Shown here: positions 16,409-24,268 of the stretch, piece after piece
Layout of the letters: every line of letters begins with the position of its first letter
How positions within the stretch are numbered: the first letter of the stretch is position 1
Source of the DNA: Bacillota bacterium
Lineage (GTDB): Bacteria; Bacillota; Sulfobacillia; Sulfobacillales; Sulfobacillaceae
Assembly: GCA_021797635.1 (NCBI GenBank)
Contig: JAJZZI010000113.1
Coordinates: forward strand, 1 to 33,242
DNA length: 33,242 bases
Direction: 5' to 3'
The notes under the pieces: generated by a model
What the model saw: only the letters and a program-made list of their open reading frames with translations
What the model was told of the DNA's origin: nothing
Databases searched by the model: none
Position numbers and translations under genes: made by a program

Positions 16409-17368
16409 GTGCAATATCGTCGATTGGGTCGTTCGGGTATTCGCGTTTCGGAAATCGCCCTGGGCAGTTGGCTGACTTATGGCACGGTGACGGAGCAAGA
16501 CGTCGGAGAGGCCTGTGTACGGACGGCCTATGAGCTTGGCGTGAACCACTTTGATTGCGCTAATGTCTATGGCAACCGGCCCCATGCTGCCGAAGAATTT
16601 TTAGCCAAGGCGCTTCGCCCCTTTGACCGGTCGAGCTATGTCTTAACCACCAAGGCGTTTTGGCCAGTCGGTGACGGAGTCAATCAACGCGGCCTGAGTC
16701 GCAAACATTTGCGTGTTGAGCTGGAGAGAAGCCTACGGGCGCTCGAAACTGATTTTGTGGATATCTTTTACTGTCACCGCTATGACCCCGATACGGAGTT
16801 GGAAGAGGTGCTAGATACCCTCAACGACTTCGTAAGCCAGGGCAAGGTGCTTTATGCCGGTATCAGCGAGTGGACGGTAAGCCAAATCGCAGATGCGGCT
16901 CGGGTGGGCGAGCGCTTAGGCTTACGTCCGTTACGGGCCAGTCAACCCATCTATAATTTGCTAAATCGCAATATTGAGCCTGAAATCTTGCCGCTATGCG
17001 AGAAGTTGGGAATCGGGGTGGTGGCTTTTTCACCTCTAGCTCAGGGACTGTTGACCGGTAAATATCGGGCAGGCGAGGTGCCTCCCCAAGGGTCTAGGGC
17101 GGCCACCCAGGAAATCAGCAACTTTGTCTCGCGATCGTTGAATCACGAGACGTTAGAAACGGTCAAACGCTTGGCCCAGGTGGCCGAAGAGGCTGGACTG
17201 AGTCTAGTCCAGTTGGCTTTGGCGTTCGTACTGCGGCAACGTGCAGTCTCTAGTGCGCTGATTGGCGCCTCACGGCCCGAACAAGTGCTGGAAAACGTCT
17301 CGGCGGTGGAAATTCGTCTCCAGGACGACGTGATTCAAGCGGTGGAACAGGCGCTTAAGTCAGCGTAG
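16409..17368 (+). CDS. Aldo/keto reductase
   Basis: The 319-residue protein begins QYRRLGRSGIRVSEIALGSW, as in the AKR group that includes YghZ and Kv-beta-like proteins. Catalytic residues are seen as Asp/Tyr in FDCANVYG, Lys in LTTKAFWP and His in YCHRYDPD; the cofactor-binding C-terminal IGASRPEQVLENV is present. It should reduce an aldehyde or ketone with NADPH, fitting the last step of the cassette, for instance reduction of an aldolase product. AGGAGG (16395-16400) sits 8 bp before GTG 16409; a TTG at 16406 is the alternative start. Gap to the RraA-like gene is about 70 bp. Confidence 0.9.
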   Translation: MQYRRLGRSGIRVSEIALGSWLTYGTVTEQDVGEACVRTAYELGVNHFDCANVYGNRPHAAEEFLAKALRPFDRSSYVLTTKAFWPVGDGVNQRGLSRKHLRVELERSLRALETDFVDIFYCHRYDPDTELEEVLDTLNDFVSQGKVLYAGISEWTVSQIADAARVGERLGLRPLRASQPIYNLLNRNIEPEILPLCEKLGIGVVAFSPLAQGLLTGKYRAGEVPPQGSRAATQEISNFVSRSLNHETLETVKRLAQVAEEAGLSLVQLALAFVLRQRAVSSALIGASRPEQVLENVSAVEIRLQDDVIQAVEQALKSA

Positions 17369-17401
17369 GGCAATTCACGACCTCGCATAGGCATAAAGCG
17401 T

Positions 17402-17436
17402 TGACCCCCTACCTAGAGTGATCAGGAAGGGGGTCA
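17402..17436 (+). promoter_or_regulatory. Inverted repeat covering the ribosome site of the CPBP-like gene
   Basis: TGACCCCCT (17402-17410) and AGGGGGTCA (17428-17436) form a perfect 9-bp stem with a 17-nt loop. The right arm contains the GGAAGGGGG ribosome site of the gene that starts at 17441, so a folded leader could hide it. No T-run follows, so it is not a standard terminator. Confidence 0.45.
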
Positions 17437-17440
17437 TGCT

Positions 17441-18178
17441 GTGCAACCATTGTGGCAAACCATGAACGTGAGCACTAAGCGCGTGGTGCTAGGGGTGATC
17501 CTAGGTCCGCTCGCTATCGTGTGGATTGGACGTTGGTCGGGTTCCGTGGTGACTGGCGATCTTTATGCGGCCGCGCTCCTCCTGTTTTGTTTATGGCCAT
17601 TGATACCTTTTGGAATCGTTGGCAACCAATGGCCCCAAAGGCTCTGGGCGCGAAGCTTAGGGCTCTATCTGGCGAGCGTGCTGATGGGCCGCGCGGCCAC
17701 GGAATTTTTGGGATTTAACCCCCAGGCTAACGTGCTATCTCATTGGAGTTGGTCGTTGGCGCGAGGATTGTTGTGGCAGTTCCCGATTGCCATTCCTGTC
17801 GAAAATTTGCTTCTCGTGGTGTTTGTGGTGGGCTGTCGCAAATTGTTTGGGCCTTCGCGCATGGCCGCGTCGGTCTTTCCTGCCCTGGCCTTCGGTTTGC
17901 TTCATGTTCCTTTTTGGGGAGCCTGGGCGTGGTTTTCGGTTGGTGCGTCCGTCCTTCCGTGGACGATTTACATGGTTTTTAGTGGGGACTTGTGGGCCCC
18001 GGTCATCGCTCACTTGGTGTTAGATATGACGGCCGTGTTCGCGCTCGTGCCCCTTTTGCTTAAATCTCCCTATGGCCCATGGCTTGCCGCCATAGGGCTT
18101 TGGGGCCTGGCTGGACTTGCCATGGCCGTTCTCCGCCAATTTGGCCGTTCTCGTCGTGCTTACCCGCCGTGGGCCTAA
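17441..18178 (+). CDS. CPBP-family intramembrane protease-like protein
   Basis: The 245-residue protein has about six to seven hydrophobic helices. Motif 2 appears as FGLLHVPFWG and motif 3 as SGDLWAPVIAHLVLD, both typical of CPBP (Abi/CAAX protease-like) proteins. Motif 1, usually EExxxR, is only VENLLLVVF, with a single Glu and no Arg, so protease activity is doubtful. GTG 17441 is preceded by GGAAGGGGG at about 7 bp, inside a hairpin arm. The last 4 bp overlap the convergent MaoC gene. The role of the protein is unknown; family members act in prenyl-protein processing, bacteriocin immunity or signalling. Confidence 0.65.
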   Translation: MQPLWQTMNVSTKRVVLGVILGPLAIVWIGRWSGSVVTGDLYAAALLLFCLWPLIPFGIVGNQWPQRLWARSLGLYLASVLMGRAATEFLGFNPQANVLSHWSWSLARGLLWQFPIAIPVENLLLVVFVVGCRKLFGPSRMAASVFPALAFGLLHVPFWGAWAWFSVGASVLPWTIYMVFSGDLWAPVIAHLVLDMTAVFALVPLLLKSPYGPWLAAIGLWGLAGLAMAVLRQFGRSRRAYPPWA

Positions 18179-18591
18179 CCATCATCCCTATCTCGCGGCG
18201 TGCTCGGTATCAACACCGCTTCGGCGACAAGGGCAGGCTTGACTTCGCCGACAATGGTGATGGTGACGGCTACCACCAAAGCGCCATCCGGATCGTGACG
18301 CTTCATCTTGCCGTCTAGGCGCACAGCTTGATCCGGTTGAACAAACCCTTTGAAGCGAGCCTTCCATTCTCGGGGGCGATAGCGGCCCTGCGTCATCATA
18401 TCGAGATAGCGGCCGACGACGGCCATGTTCAACATGCCGTGCACGACGATGCCCGGCAATCCGGCCGATCGAGCGCTCTCGCTATCATAATGGATGGGGT
18501 TGAAGTCGCCGGATGCGGCCGCGTAGCGAATAAGGTCCGAGGCACGATAGGTAAGGACATGAGAAGGCCAGGACTGAACCTCTGGGGGCAC
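18175..18591 (-). CDS. MaoC-family hydratase/dehydratase subunit (HadB-like)
   Basis: The 138-residue hot-dog-fold protein has the hydratase-2 signature YAAASGDFNPIHYD followed by GLPGIVVHGML; the Asp and His of this motif are the catalytic pair that hydrates or dehydrates acyl-CoA or acyl-ACP thioesters. It follows the FAS1-like dehydratase gene after 26 bp on the same strand, which matches the two-subunit HadA/HadB arrangement in which one subunit carries the catalytic residues. The pathway (fatty acid or CoA-thioester metabolism) cannot be told from the neighbours. Confidence 0.88.
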   Translation of the reverse strand: MPPEVQSWPSHVLTYRASDLIRYAAASGDFNPIHYDSESARSAGLPGIVVHGMLNMAVVGRYLDMMTQGRYRPREWKARFKGFVQPDQAVRLDGKMKRHDPDGALVVAVTITIVGEVKPALVAEAVLIPSTPRDRDDG

Positions 18592-18617
18592 AGGAAAGTC
18601 TCCTTTAGTGTTTCGCT

Positions 18618-19016
18618 TTATTGAACCTTGGCCAGCAACAGGGACTCTGATTCAAACACCATGGCCCCGTCCGCGGCTTTGCCCTGCGTCAGCAAGGTGA
18701 TAAAGGCGGTGTCACCACGTTCCTTGTAGCTTACGACCTCGCTGGTCACGGTCACTTCCATGCCGGCTTCAAGAACTCGGCCGTAGCGAAAACGCTGTTC
18801 GCCGTGAATTAATCCCGACTCCGGAAGAGAGAAGCCCTCGATCGGGTTGGCAGCTAAACTCACGGGGAAGGTCCACGGTAGGGAATCGGTGGGCCTGATT
18901 CCTTCAAAGCCGTCCCATAGGGGGATCGCTTCGTCAAACTGGCGGATGGCATGGCTATCAATCACGTGGGTCTTAGGCGGACTTTTCAGCCCGATAGGCG
19001 AGGTTGAAGACGGCAA
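18618..19016 (-). CDS. MaoC N-terminal-domain/FAS1-like dehydratase subunit (HadA-like)
   Basis: The protein of about 132 residues contains FSLPESGLIHGEQRFRYGRVLEAG, characteristic of the FAS1-like dehydratase domain, and lacks the catalytic Asp-His motif, as expected of the partner subunit of HadB-type enzymes. GGAGGG (19023-19028) abuts an ATG at 19020-19022 but is 6 bp from the TTG at 19014-19016, so I favour the TTG start. Together with the downstream HadB-like gene it should form a heterodimeric acyl-thioester dehydratase. It is divergent from the amidase unit. Confidence 0.83.
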   Translation of the reverse strand: MPSSTSPIGLKSPPKTHVIDSHAIRQFDEAIPLWDGFEGIRPTDSLPWTFPVSLAANPIEGFSLPESGLIHGEQRFRYGRVLEAGMEVTVTSEVVSYKERGDTAFITLLTQGKAADGAMVFESESLLLAKVQ

Positions 19017-19215
19017 GAACATCCCTCCAATGTTGTTCCTTATGCTACCAGAGCCATCGGCTCATGGCTAGTATGCGAACACCTGGTAAGATGTCATCGG
19101 CGTCGATTAAACTGGGGACGGTGGGGTTGACAACCGATCCAGCGGCCGCGGACGGGTGTGCTGAGTACCCGAACGCCACGTTTGACCCGCTGACAGGAGT
19201 TTTTGGGAAAGAGGG

Positions 19216-19407
19216 ATGCCTTTGGACGAGCACGACGAAGCACTGCGCAGATGGCTTCAAAGCATGCTGGGAATAGGGGTCAAGAGCCCGCTCAAGATCA
19301 GCGAGCCCGCTCGGCTAACCTGGGTAGCCGCGCGCTTGACTCCTGTTGCCTTGGACGCGCGCTCCCCCTTTGGCGATCGCCGCCAGGAGGGCGAAGAGAA
19401 TCCATGA
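19216..19407 (+). CDS. Short ORF translationally coupled to the amidase gene
   Basis: This 63-residue frame begins with an ATG directly after GAAAGAGGG and ends with TGA at 19405-19407, overlapping the amidase ATG (19404) as ATGA. The protein starts with an acidic helix-like part (LDEHDEALRRWLQSMLGI) and ends DARSPFGDRRQEGEENP. Small subunits of AtzG or GatC type are encoded just before some amidases, and this could be a distant analogue; I see no clear sequence match. The spacing from its possible ribosome site is short. Confidence 0.45.
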   Translation: MPLDEHDEALRRWLQSMLGIGVKSPLKISEPARLTWVAARLTPVALDARSPFGDRRQEGEENP

Positions 19408-20765
19408 ACATATCCGAACTTCATGGCCTCTTTGCCCAAAAAAAAGTATCGCCGCGGGAGTGGGCGCAATCGGTGCTCGATCGCGTGACGCGGGAAGCGG
19501 GGCCCTTTCACGCCTTTAGCTATCTTGATCCCGAGGCGTTTTTAGCCGAGGCCGCAAAGAGTGAGCAGCGCTATTTAAGGGGCTATCCACTCAGCGAGCT
19601 CGACGGGGTGCCCATAGGGCTGAAGGATCTGATTGAAACCAAGGATATGCCGACGACGGCAGCGTCGAAGATTTTAGATGGCTATCGGCCCGAGGAGGAT
19701 GCCGTGGTCGTGGGCCGACTGCGACGGGCGGGTGCGAACGTGTCACTCGGCAAACTAAACCTCCATGAGTTCGCCTACGGAACCACGGGTACGAGCTCGG
19801 CTTATGGGCCGGCGAAAAATCCCTGGGATCCCACTCGTATGGCCGGAGGTTCCAGCTCAGGTACCGCCATTGCCGTACAGAGGAATTGGGTGATGGCAGG
19901 ACTGGGTACGGATACGGGCGGGTCGATTCGGATTCCGGCTTCGCTTTGTGGGGTCACCGGTATCAAGCCGACCTATGGACGAATACCGGTGCAGGGGGTG
20001 ATTCCCCTTGCTTGGACGCTCGACCATGTAGGGCCGATGGCACGATGCGCCGCCGATGTGCGCTTGGTCCTGAACGCCCTGAGCGACCACCCCCAAGACC
20101 AAGCCTCGCCCCCCTCCTGGGGCCGTCGCTACCGGGCGCTGCGTCCCACCAACGTCGGTCACGCTTACCGTGCTGGCATCGAAGGTGTGCTCGACGTAGC
20201 CCTTGGCGAATTAGATCGGGCGGGCATCATTGAAGTCCAAGAAGGTCCTCTGCCGGGATGGGAAGCGTTGCAACTACTGCAACATGTAATCATCGGGGCA
20301 GAAGCGTCGACTTATCACTGGGCATGGCTTCGAGATCGCGCACACCTCTATCAACCCGATGTCCGCGAGCGGCTGGAAACTCGGGCCGCGTTGCTGGCCG
20401 TGCAATATATTGAGGCCCTCCGCCAGCGCCGTCGCTGGCAAGAGCGATATCGCGATGTATGGGGCCAAGTGGACGCCATTGCCCTTCCCACGGTGCCTAT
20501 TACAGCCCCCCCATGGGAGCAAGCGGCCATCCTCAATGAAGAGGGAGAGGTGGAAGATGTTAGGGTGAGCCTGGTGAAATTTACGGCTCCGTTTAACGTT
20601 TTGGGCCTTCCGGCGTTATCGCATCCGGTGGGATTTGACCAAGGCCTTCCCGTTGGCTTGCAATGGGTGACTCCGCCCGGACGCGAGAGTTGGTTGCTCG
20701 ACGTGGTCGAGCGCTATCAGGCGATCACCGATTGGCACGCTAGGGTTCCCCCTGACATGGCATAG
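19404..20765 (+). CDS. Amidase (amidase-signature family)
   Basis: The 453-residue enzyme has the Ser-cisSer-Lys triad of the amidase signature: Lys74 in GVPIGLKDLIET, Ser150 in MAGGSSSGTA and Ser174 in GTDTGGSIRIPA, with spacing close to that of GatA. It hydrolyses an amide to a carboxylic acid and ammonia. ATG 19404 is chosen because AGGAGG lies upstream (19385-19390, with GAAGAG nearer) and family similarity (NISELHGLF) begins there; an open extension to 19203 has no family character. No GatB is nearby, so a stand-alone amidase for a small amide or biuret/allophanate-type compound is more likely than tRNA amidation. Confidence 0.9.
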   Translation: MNISELHGLFAQKKVSPREWAQSVLDRVTREAGPFHAFSYLDPEAFLAEAAKSEQRYLRGYPLSELDGVPIGLKDLIETKDMPTTAASKILDGYRPEEDAVVVGRLRRAGANVSLGKLNLHEFAYGTTGTSSAYGPAKNPWDPTRMAGGSSSGTAIAVQRNWVMAGLGTDTGGSIRIPASLCGVTGIKPTYGRIPVQGVIPLAWTLDHVGPMARCAADVRLVLNALSDHPQDQASPPSWGRRYRALRPTNVGHAYRAGIEGVLDVALGELDRAGIIEVQEGPLPGWEALQLLQHVIIGAEASTYHWAWLRDRAHLYQPDVRERLETRAALLAVQYIEALRQRRRWQERYRDVWGQVDAIALPTVPITAPPWEQAAILNEEGEVEDVRVSLVKFTAPFNVLGLPALSHPVGFDQGLPVGLQWVTPPGRESWLLDVVERYQAITDWHARVPPDMA

Positions 20766-20794
20766 AAGATGGGTGCCCGGGAGATCCTGGGGCC

Positions 20795-21862
20795 ATGAAG
20801 CTTGTCCTTGGCCTAAAGAAAATGCTACGTTCCGTCACCGTGATGACGGCGGTCAAGACCGCCTTGGCGACCTCGGTAGCCTGGTGGTTGGCTGTACGCC
20901 TGGTCGGGCCAGCCAAGCCCTATATGGCCGCTTTAGCCGCCATTTTGTCGCTCAATGTGACCGTAGCCGATAGTGTTTCGCGTGGACTGCAGAGGATCCT
21001 CGGCGTCTTAGGGGGCATCGCGATGGCCGTGTTGATGGCTGCCTGGTGGGGGATGAACACTTGGACGGTAGGGCTCCTCGTGCTGTTTGGACTGGGCATG
21101 GGACGGATGCTAGGCATGGGAGCGCTGGGAACTCCGCAAGTCGCTATTTCAGGTCTCATGGTATGGTCAATGGGCCATCATCGCGAGTTGGGCTACGCCT
21201 TCGCGCGTTTCGCCGACACCGTCGTGGGTGCGACGGTGGCCGTCCTTATCAATGGGCTGATCCATCCGGTCGATTTGAGTCCTGACGCCATCGATGCGGC
21301 CGTGTCTTTGTTGGCCATGCTAGCCAAATCGCTGACAGAAACCAGCCAGGCCCTAGCCGAGACGTCCTCCTTAAAACCTGAAGACCTTCGACGGCACGGG
21401 CGCATGGGTGACCAAGGAATCGTTCGGTTGCGTCAAGCCATTGGGCAAGCCGAAGAGTCCTTGCGTTGGAATGTCTGGGCGCGGTCCGCACGAAATCGGC
21501 TCCGCCGGGTCAAGGCGGTGGAAGGCCTTCTGGAACGAAGCCATACGCAGGTCCGCGCCATGGCAAGAATGGTCGGCGATCTGCAAGGAGGGGGGGCGGG
21601 CCAGAGGATGCCAGAAAGGGCCTTGGCGGAAGTGATCAAGCAGGCCAGCGTGTCGTTGACGGCATTAGCTGAGTGGCTTAACGGGGAAAGGCTTATGCCC
21701 GAATGGGAGGCGCTAGTAGACACCGAACGCCGACTACAGGCCTATTGGGAGGAGGTCGACCAAGGCGTCGACCTCCTGCAACGGCAATTATGGGCAGTCG
21801 CCCTCACCTGTGGCCGAATGGTGGACGACCAAAGAACTTTCTTGCAAAAGTCGGAAGACTAG
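20795..21862 (+). CDS. Aromatic acid exporter-like (FUSC/ArAE) membrane protein
   Basis: The 355-residue protein has an N-terminal half with about six hydrophobic helices, beginning KTALATSVAWWLAVRLVG and including PYMAALAAILSLNVTVADSVSRGLQRILGVLGG and the RxxDTxxGxxxA-like segment RFADTVVGATVAVLIN, which is the usual pattern of ArAE/FUSC proteins. The C-terminal half (about 165-355) is cytoplasmic, rich in charged helices. Related proteins export aromatic carboxylic acids or are of unknown role. It follows the amidase gene after 29 bp and may be co-transcribed, so export of an amidase product is a possible link. Overlaps ppa tail-to-tail by 4 bp. Confidence 0.8.
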   Translation: MKLVLGLKKMLRSVTVMTAVKTALATSVAWWLAVRLVGPAKPYMAALAAILSLNVTVADSVSRGLQRILGVLGGIAMAVLMAAWWGMNTWTVGLLVLFGLGMGRMLGMGALGTPQVAISGLMVWSMGHHRELGYAFARFADTVVGATVAVLINGLIHPVDLSPDAIDAAVSLLAMLAKSLTETSQALAETSSLKPEDLRRHGRMGDQGIVRLRQAIGQAEESLRWNVWARSARNRLRRVKAVEGLLERSHTQVRAMARMVGDLQGGGAGQRMPERALAEVIKQASVSLTALAEWLNGERLMPEWEALVDTERRLQAYWEEVDQGVDLLQRQLWAVALTCGRMVDDQRTFLQKSED

Positions 21863-22338
21863 CCCTTTTTGTAGCGTTCCACACTTTCCGCTACCGTCTT
21901 TTCGGCAATATCCCGAGCCGCCCAGTTGCCAATGGCCGTAGCTTTGCCCTCGAGCGTCTTGTAGACCTCAAAGAAGTGCGAAATTTCCTTTAATGTGTGG
22001 GGTACGACATCGTCCAGCTCCTGAATGTGGCGAAAGCGGGGGTCGTCCTCAGCGACTGCCAGGATCTTGTTGTCGACGCCTTTTTCATCACTCATCGCTA
22101 GCATGCCAACCACGCGGGCCCGCAGCAAGCAGCCTGGGAAGGTCGGTTGGCTAATCAACACCATGACGTCAATCGGATCTTCATCCTCGCCTAAGGTGTC
22201 TGGAACATAGCCATAGTCGGTGGGATAGTGGAATGGCGAAAAGAGCACGCGATCGAGACGGATGCGCCCCGACTCGTGGTCCACTTCATATTTGTTTTGA
22301 CTACCTTGAGGAATTTCGACTAAGACTTCAACGACCAA
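21859..22338 (-). CDS. ppa: Inorganic pyrophosphatase (family I)
   Basis: The 159-residue soluble enzyme hydrolyses pyrophosphate to phosphate. It shows YPTDYGYVPDT, the signature DEDPIDVMVL (metal-binding Asp52, Asp54, Asp57), AEDDPRF and HFFEVYKTLEGK, all standard for family I. The TTG at 22336-22338 is the start because AGGAGG (22346-22351) lies 7 bp before it; the ATG nearer the ribosome site is out of frame and stops at once. A leader with two competing or pseudoknotted stems precedes the gene. Length and motifs are complete. Confidence 0.95.
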   Translation of the reverse strand: MVVEVLVEIPQGSQNKYEVDHESGRIRLDRVLFSPFHYPTDYGYVPDTLGEDEDPIDVMVLISQPTFPGCLLRARVVGMLAMSDEKGVDNKILAVAEDDPRFRHIQELDDVVPHTLKEISHFFEVYKTLEGKATAIGNWAARDIAEKTVAESVERYKKG

Positions 22339-22364
22339 TTTCCATCCTCCTGACTGTTAAAAAG

Positions 22365-22422
22365 GCTTCTCTTTGCTCAGCCCCTATCACGGTATGCCTG
22401 TGGCTGATAGAGAAGCGGGGCT
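22365..22422 (-). promoter_or_regulatory. Candidate structured leader RNA (pseudoknot or switch) of ppa
   Basis: On the ppa strand the order is AGCCCC (22422-22417), GCTTCTCT (22416-22409), a hairpin CTATCA/TGATAG (22410-22405 with 22389-22384), GGGGCT (22384-22379), then AGAGAAGC (22372-22365) followed by CTTTTTAA and the ribosome site. AGCCCC can pair with GGGGCT and GCTTCTCT with AGAGAAGC; these two pairings cross, giving an H-type pseudoknot or mutually exclusive forms, one of which resembles a weak terminator. All stems are perfect. Confidence 0.45.
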
Positions 22423-23032
22423 AAGAGACTGCTCCCGGATTCTCGGGAGGACACCTGTCATTAGTATGCAACATTTAAGGAAAATGGTGAACTCTCCCGC
22501 CAGCACTCGCGGTAAAGCTCGCCAGACGTTCCCGGTTCGAGAAAGGCTGTGCGTCGGCCGCTGGCATGCCGCCAATGGCGAACCTCGTCTTATACGATTT
22601 CCACCTGTATTCGCTGTAAAGCTCAACAGGCCTGACTTGGGACTGTTTCGGCCCGAGCTTCCGAAAAATTCCGGCGTGTTTGTGAGGGGTTGCGAGCGGA
22701 TCGCTTCAGCATGGTAAAACCCTCAAAAGAACGAACGTTCTGAGTTTAGTTTGTCATACTCTGAGCGTTATTCGGGAAGATGACGGACAGACGGAGGAAA
22801 AAATAGGGCCTTCCTCACGGGGGAGGTGGCAAGGGTTAGAGTATCGAGGTCATCCGGGCGTTTGCTAGATGGCCAGGATGTCGCGGTTACCCCACAAGGC
22901 AGGGGAGGAGGACGGGGAAGGTGGGTTTTCCCGTAAGAGGCCGTCACTCTCTACGCTCCGCTCGAGGTTCCTGGGCTTCTTGGCAATGATTGCTGGCTGC
23001 GCTAAGATAAGGAGAAGAGAGGGGCCGTTCGG
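22423..23032. other. Long gene-free stretch upstream of the DUF445 gene
   Basis: No convincing gene was found. A plus-strand frame at 22373-22717 has no ribosome site or family character. Visible small elements are a hairpin CTCCCG-GATTCT-CGGGAG (22432-22449), GAACGAACGTTC (22729-22740, GAAC-N4-GTTC as in Gram-positive LexA sites) and a stem ACGGGGAA/TTTTCCCGT near 22913-22937. It may hold the promoters of ppa and the DUF445 gene or a small RNA. Confidence 0.4.
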
Positions 23033-24268
23033 GTGCAGCGTCGATGGGCAAATGTCTCGCTGGCGATTGCGTTGGCGCTATTTTTGTTAGCGTTAGCGTT
23101 TCGCCATAATCCAGTAGCCGCCTATGTTTTAGCGGCGGCACTCGCCTCATTGGCGGGTGGGGTGGCTGATTGGTTTGCCGTTACGGCACTTTTTCGCCAT
23201 CCCTTGGGTCTTAAATGGGTGCCCCATACCTCGATCATCGCCAAAAATCGTGATCGGATTATTGAAGCCATCGTGGTGTTGGTTCAGCAAGAACTACTTT
23301 CCTTCGACTTTATCCAAAAGACCCTTAGTCGCTTTAGTGTCGTCGACCGCCTGATCCAATGGCTCCGGCCTGATGCCCAGGATGGTCCAAGTGCAACGGA
23401 CAAAATAATTCGGCGCCTTATTCCGGAAGTGATTGAACTTTTGCCGACGGGTGACTTGGGAACCTTGGTCTACGACTATTTTGACCGACAGTCGGAGGCC
23501 TGGTCAGCTTCCGATCTACTGGCTAATTTGATTAAGTGGCTGATTCAATCGGAAAAGGACCGCGAAGTGTTTTTGTTTTTGGGTAAAGAGGCGAAAGTTG
23601 TCCTCAACACGGTGGAATTTACCAGCGACATGGAGCAACGCCTTAAAGCGATGATTGACCAATACAGCAAAACGACCACCCAGAAGCTCCTTTTGGGTGT
23701 GCTGGAGTCGCTAGGCACGATTGACTACAAGGATCTGAGCGAAAGTGTGCGGAGCCACTTAATTGCCTGGATTGATTCGGATAAGGCTTTTGAACAATTC
23801 GAGCTGGCTTTGGTGCGCCTGCGTCACGGCCTACGCGACGACCCCAAGATTCGAGCCACGGTGGAGCAAATCAAGGCGGAAATGGTGCGCCAAGTACCTT
23901 GGCAGCAGCTTATCGATCGCCTGGTAGAGGAAGTAAAGCGTTCAGCCTTGGATGGGAGCCTCGCCGGTGAACTGGAAAAATGGCAGAGGGTCTTAGCGGA
24001 ACGCTTAGAATCCGACGCGGCCGCGCGCGAGCGTTTGGACGCCCTAATTAAGGAGGTGGCGGAAGCGCTGATTCGCCGTTACCATCCCATGATCGGCCGA
24101 TTGGTCCGTGACAATTTGCTGTCCATGGACGAGCGCGATTGGATTGACAAACTGGAGTGGTACGTAGGCCGAGATCTGCAATGGATCCGGATCAATGGCG
24201 CCATTGTGGGAGGAATTGTAGGGCTAGTCATGGAGGTTGTCCTTCGGCTGTTTCGGGTCGGGCTTTAA
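23033..24268 (+). CDS. DUF445-family membrane-anchored protein
   Basis: The 411-residue protein starts with two hydrophobic segments (ALALFLLALAF and AAYVLAAALASLAGGVADWFAVTALF), then GLKWVPHTSIIAKNRDRIIEAI, the hallmark of DUF445 (YjiN-type) proteins. A long, largely helical charged region follows (about 90-380), and a final hydrophobic helix ends INGAIVGGIVGLVMEVVLRLF. Such proteins probably sit in the membrane with a large helical domain; function is unknown. GTG 23033 is preceded by AGAGGGG at about 10 bp. The 3' end overlaps the convergent YihY gene by 45 bp. Confidence 0.87.
   Translation: MQRRWANVSLAIALALFLLALAFRHNPVAAYVLAAALASLAGGVADWFAVTALFRHPLGLKWVPHTSIIAKNRDRIIEAIVVLVQQELLSFDFIQKTLSRFSVVDRLIQWLRPDAQDGPSATDKIIRRLIPEVIELLPTGDLGTLVYDYFDRQSEAWSASDLLANLIKWLIQSEKDREVFLFLGKEAKVVLNTVEFTSDMEQRLKAMIDQYSKTTTQKLLLGVLESLGTIDYKDLSESVRSHLIAWIDSDKAFEQFELALVRLRHGLRDDPKIRATVEQIKAEMVRQVPWQQLIDRLVEEVKRSALDGSLAGELEKWQRVLAERLESDAAARERLDALIKEVAEALIRRYHPMIGRLVRDNLLSMDERDWIDKLEWYVGRDLQWIRINGAIVGGIVGLVMEVVLRLFRVGL

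Noticed and set aside
19203-19403. In-frame N-terminal extension of the amidase
   Set aside because: No family similarity, while ATG 19404 has AGGAGG upstream and begins at the usual amidase N-terminus.
22339-22480. Fluoride (crcB) riboswitch before ppa
   Set aside because: Gene context would fit, but the conserved GGCGAUGG...CGCCAUAAAC pattern is absent.
22525-22560. tRNA-like T-loop sequence GGTTCGAG
   Set aside because: The flanking bases do not form a T stem and no acceptor or anticodon arm can be built.
22373-22717. 114-residue open frame upstream of the DUF445 gene
   Set aside because: No ribosome site, overlaps the structured ppa leader and resembles no known family.
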